A DNA stretch of 64,000 nucleotides from Dyadobacter sp. CY345 (GTDB taxonomy: Bacteria > Bacteroidota > Bacteroidia > Cytophagales > Spirosomataceae), in assembly GCF_021502725.1 (NCBI RefSeq), contig NZ_JAKFFS010000001.1:248001-312000 (forward strand), in the 5' to 3' direction. Under the pieces are notes generated by a model. It ran no database searches. It was not told the DNA's origin and saw nothing but the letters and a program-made list of their open reading frames with translations. Made by a program: the position numbers and the translations under genes. Shown here piece by piece: positions 63,040 through 64,000 of the stretch. Position 1 is the stretch's first letter. Each line of letters begins with the position of its first letter.

Positions 63040-63436
63040 AAATGCCGTGTTCAATACGCCCTAAAACATTATGCACCATTCCAAAGCCGGTTGTGGTATC
63101 CAGCAGAGTAAGCGGAGCTTGTTGATGCAGTTCTGATAAAGGTATCCTTAGCCAGCGTCCAAGTACATCAGCCCGCCCGTCGAATACATCCAGTCCATGA
63201 ACCAAAAGTTGTTCCAGCAGCAGCAGCCGTTCAGACGAATTATTGTCTAACAGCGCATCGGGACGAAGACGGTGCAGAGTCCTTTCTGACAAATTAAGGA
63301 TAGGGGCCATTTCTTTGTCGGTTAAGCCTATTTTACCAGCAACTTCATCCGCTTTGCCGCGTTCAACACCGGATCTCGCTTGCTGTATGACTTCGAAGCT
63401 GTCTCGTGAAAAACCCGTTTCTAAGATTAAATCCAT
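63032..63436 (-). CDS. Xre/MbcA/ParS-type antitoxin
   Basis: The 134-residue protein has an N-terminal Xre-like helix-turn-helix region (ADEVAGKIGLTDKEMAPILNLSERTLHRLR) and a C-terminal toxin-binding domain (RLLLLEQLLVHGLDVFDGRADVLGRWLRIPLSELHQQAPLTLLDTTTGFGMVHNVLGRIEHGIYA), matching the MbcA/ParS/Xre family that pairs with RES toxins. It should neutralise the RES protein and repress the operon. A promoter-like pattern lies just upstream (63455-63486). Confidence 0.92.
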   Translation of the reverse strand: MDLILETGFSRDSFEVIQQARSGVERGKADEVAGKIGLTDKEMAPILNLSERTLHRLRPDALLDNNSSERLLLLEQLLVHGLDVFDGRADVLGRWLRIPLSELHQQAPLTLLDTTTGFGMVHNVLGRIEHGIYA

Positions 63437-63454
63437 GTCCTTAACGTTTTGTCA

Positions 63455-63486
63455 TAAATATAACTGTCATTTGGCACTGATACAAA
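63455..63486 (-). promoter_or_regulatory. Probable promoter of the toxin-antitoxin operon
   Basis: On the minus strand TTTG (63486-63483), 20 bp, then TATATTTA (63462-63455) is one base off the TAnnTTTG consensus. Transcription would begin about 13 bp before the antitoxin ATG at 63436. Confidence 0.45.
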
Positions 63487-63596
63487 CAATGAGGGTATAT
63501 ATTTTTTTGACGCTTGTATTCGTAGATGGATTAATTTTAGCAGTAGATTTCGATATTGTTTTAGCATTTCCTCCACCCTATTCAGTTAGAATACAC

Positions 63597-63842
63597 ATGG
63601 AACATTATGAGAAAATAGCAACAACCATCCTGGCTACTGTCACTGATCGTGGCGCTGAGAAAAGTGCCTGTCCTTCTGAAATTGCACGCATGCTATTTCC
63701 TGACGACTGGCGTGCACATATGAAAGATGTACGCGAGGTAGCAATTGATTTGCATAACCAAGGTAGCGTAGTAATAACACAAAAAGGAACTCCTGTTGAT
63801 GTTAAGGATATAAAAGGGCCCGTCCGTATTAAGATTATCTAA
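63597..63842 (+). CDS. DUF3253 family protein
   Basis: The 81-residue protein (ATG 63597) has the DUF3253 signature: ILATVTDRGAEKSACPSEIARMLFPDDWRAHMKDVREVAIDLHNQGSVVITQKGTPVD, then the ending KGPVRIKII. It is a winged-helix-like small domain of unknown role, often in stress-related contexts. The frame is open further upstream (an ATG at 63489, and beyond over the antitoxin gene), but only the part from 63597 is like the family. It is a single gene, divergent from the toxin-antitoxin operon. Confidence 0.85.
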   Translation: MEHYEKIATTILATVTDRGAEKSACPSEIARMLFPDDWRAHMKDVREVAIDLHNQGSVVITQKGTPVDVKDIKGPVRIKII

Positions 63843-63890
63843 TAATAGCAGTATGTATATCTGGCGGCATATCACAGACAGTCATACAAA

Positions 63891-64000
63891 TCAATACGGA
63901 TAGGGCGAAACACTGTTTTTTATCTGGCTATCCGTAGGTTTTTGAATGACGGAGATGTTGTATGCCTGATCAATATTTATTAAGCCGAGTTCTGCAAATG
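63891..64000 (-). CDS. Possible gene end at the right edge
   Basis: A minus-strand frame enters from the edge and ends at TGA (63893-63891), giving FAELGLINIDQAYNISVIQ followed by a tail rich in Pro/Ser/Tyr. It looks coding and would be the C-terminus of a larger protein. A 9-bp inverted repeat (tacggatag / ctatccgta, about 63895-63939) lies inside it. A competing plus-strand frame from ATG 63962 is also open to the edge. Neither can be named. Confidence 0.3.
   Translation of the reverse strand, partial: FAELGLINIDQAYNISVIQKPTDSQIKNSVSPYPY

Noticed and set aside
63243-63596. Long N-terminal extension of the DUF3253 frame
   Set aside because: It lies over the antitoxin gene on the other strand and is unlike the family, which begins at about 63597.

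Overview
The window looks like chromosome of a Bacteroidota bacterium of the order Cytophagales, with a Dyadobacter-like gene set. Evidence: two SusC/SusD outer-membrane import pairs, a FecR-type anti-sigma factor and an ECF sigma factor, DUF3109, DUF456, DUF3891, DUF6428 and SusD-like_2 families, the TAnnTTTG type of -7 promoter box, and short palindromic intergenic repeats. The genus is inferred from gene content; no rRNA or tRNA gene is present to confirm it. There is no sign of a phage, plasmid or complete insertion sequence.

Layout. 1-6.2 kb (minus strand): DUF3109 (cut by the window edge), a LysM lytic transglycosylase, an O-methyltransferase, then rfbA, rfbB and galE for nucleotide-sugar supply. 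6.4-17.7 kb is mostly housekeeping: SirB1-like protein, phosphopantetheinyl transferase, WD40 protein, DivIVA-domain protein, folB, a saccharopine-dehydrogenase-family polyamine enzyme, DUF456, a TolC/HlyD-type efflux pair, an SpmA/SpmB-like membrane protein and a small lipoprotein.

17.8-36.4 kb is the largest functional island: FecR anti-sigma, an STN-bearing SusC transporter, SusD, three paralogous exported proteins that fuse a TolB/PD40 beta-propeller to a metal-dependent amidohydrolase, an exported M20-type peptidase, and an ECF sigma factor at the far end. It reads as a signal-controlled uptake and hydrolysis system, most likely for peptides or amide-linked compounds. Palindromic repeats fill the gaps between the amidohydrolase paralogues.

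36.5-42.8 kb: an AraC-type regulator, then a glycoconjugate cluster (GT1-like protein, GH1-like glycosidase, PIG-L deacetylase, NodS-like methyltransferase, convergent GT2). The last two genes share a 16-bp perfect hairpin across both stop codons. 42.8-45.2 kb: DUF3891, DUF1569, an Rrf2 regulator and a small hypothetical gene.

45.3-51.2 kb is an arsenic-resistance operon: ArsR, Cys-rich DUF6428, an ArsN-like acetyltransferase, ArsC, Acr3, an ArsO-like flavoprotein and two tandem metallophosphoesterases. Its promoter and a 12-bp palindrome (possible operator) can be seen just before arsR.

51.4-55.7 kb: an AraC-regulated cupin / zinc alcohol dehydrogenase / cyclophilin-like lipoprotein / acyltransferase operon with a divergent second cupin. 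56.0-62.2 kb: a second SusC/SusD pair with an AmpG-like MFS permease and no local sigma/anti-sigma. 62.5-63.4 kb: an Xre/RES toxin-antitoxin module. 63.6-64.0 kb: DUF3253 and a possible gene end at the window edge.
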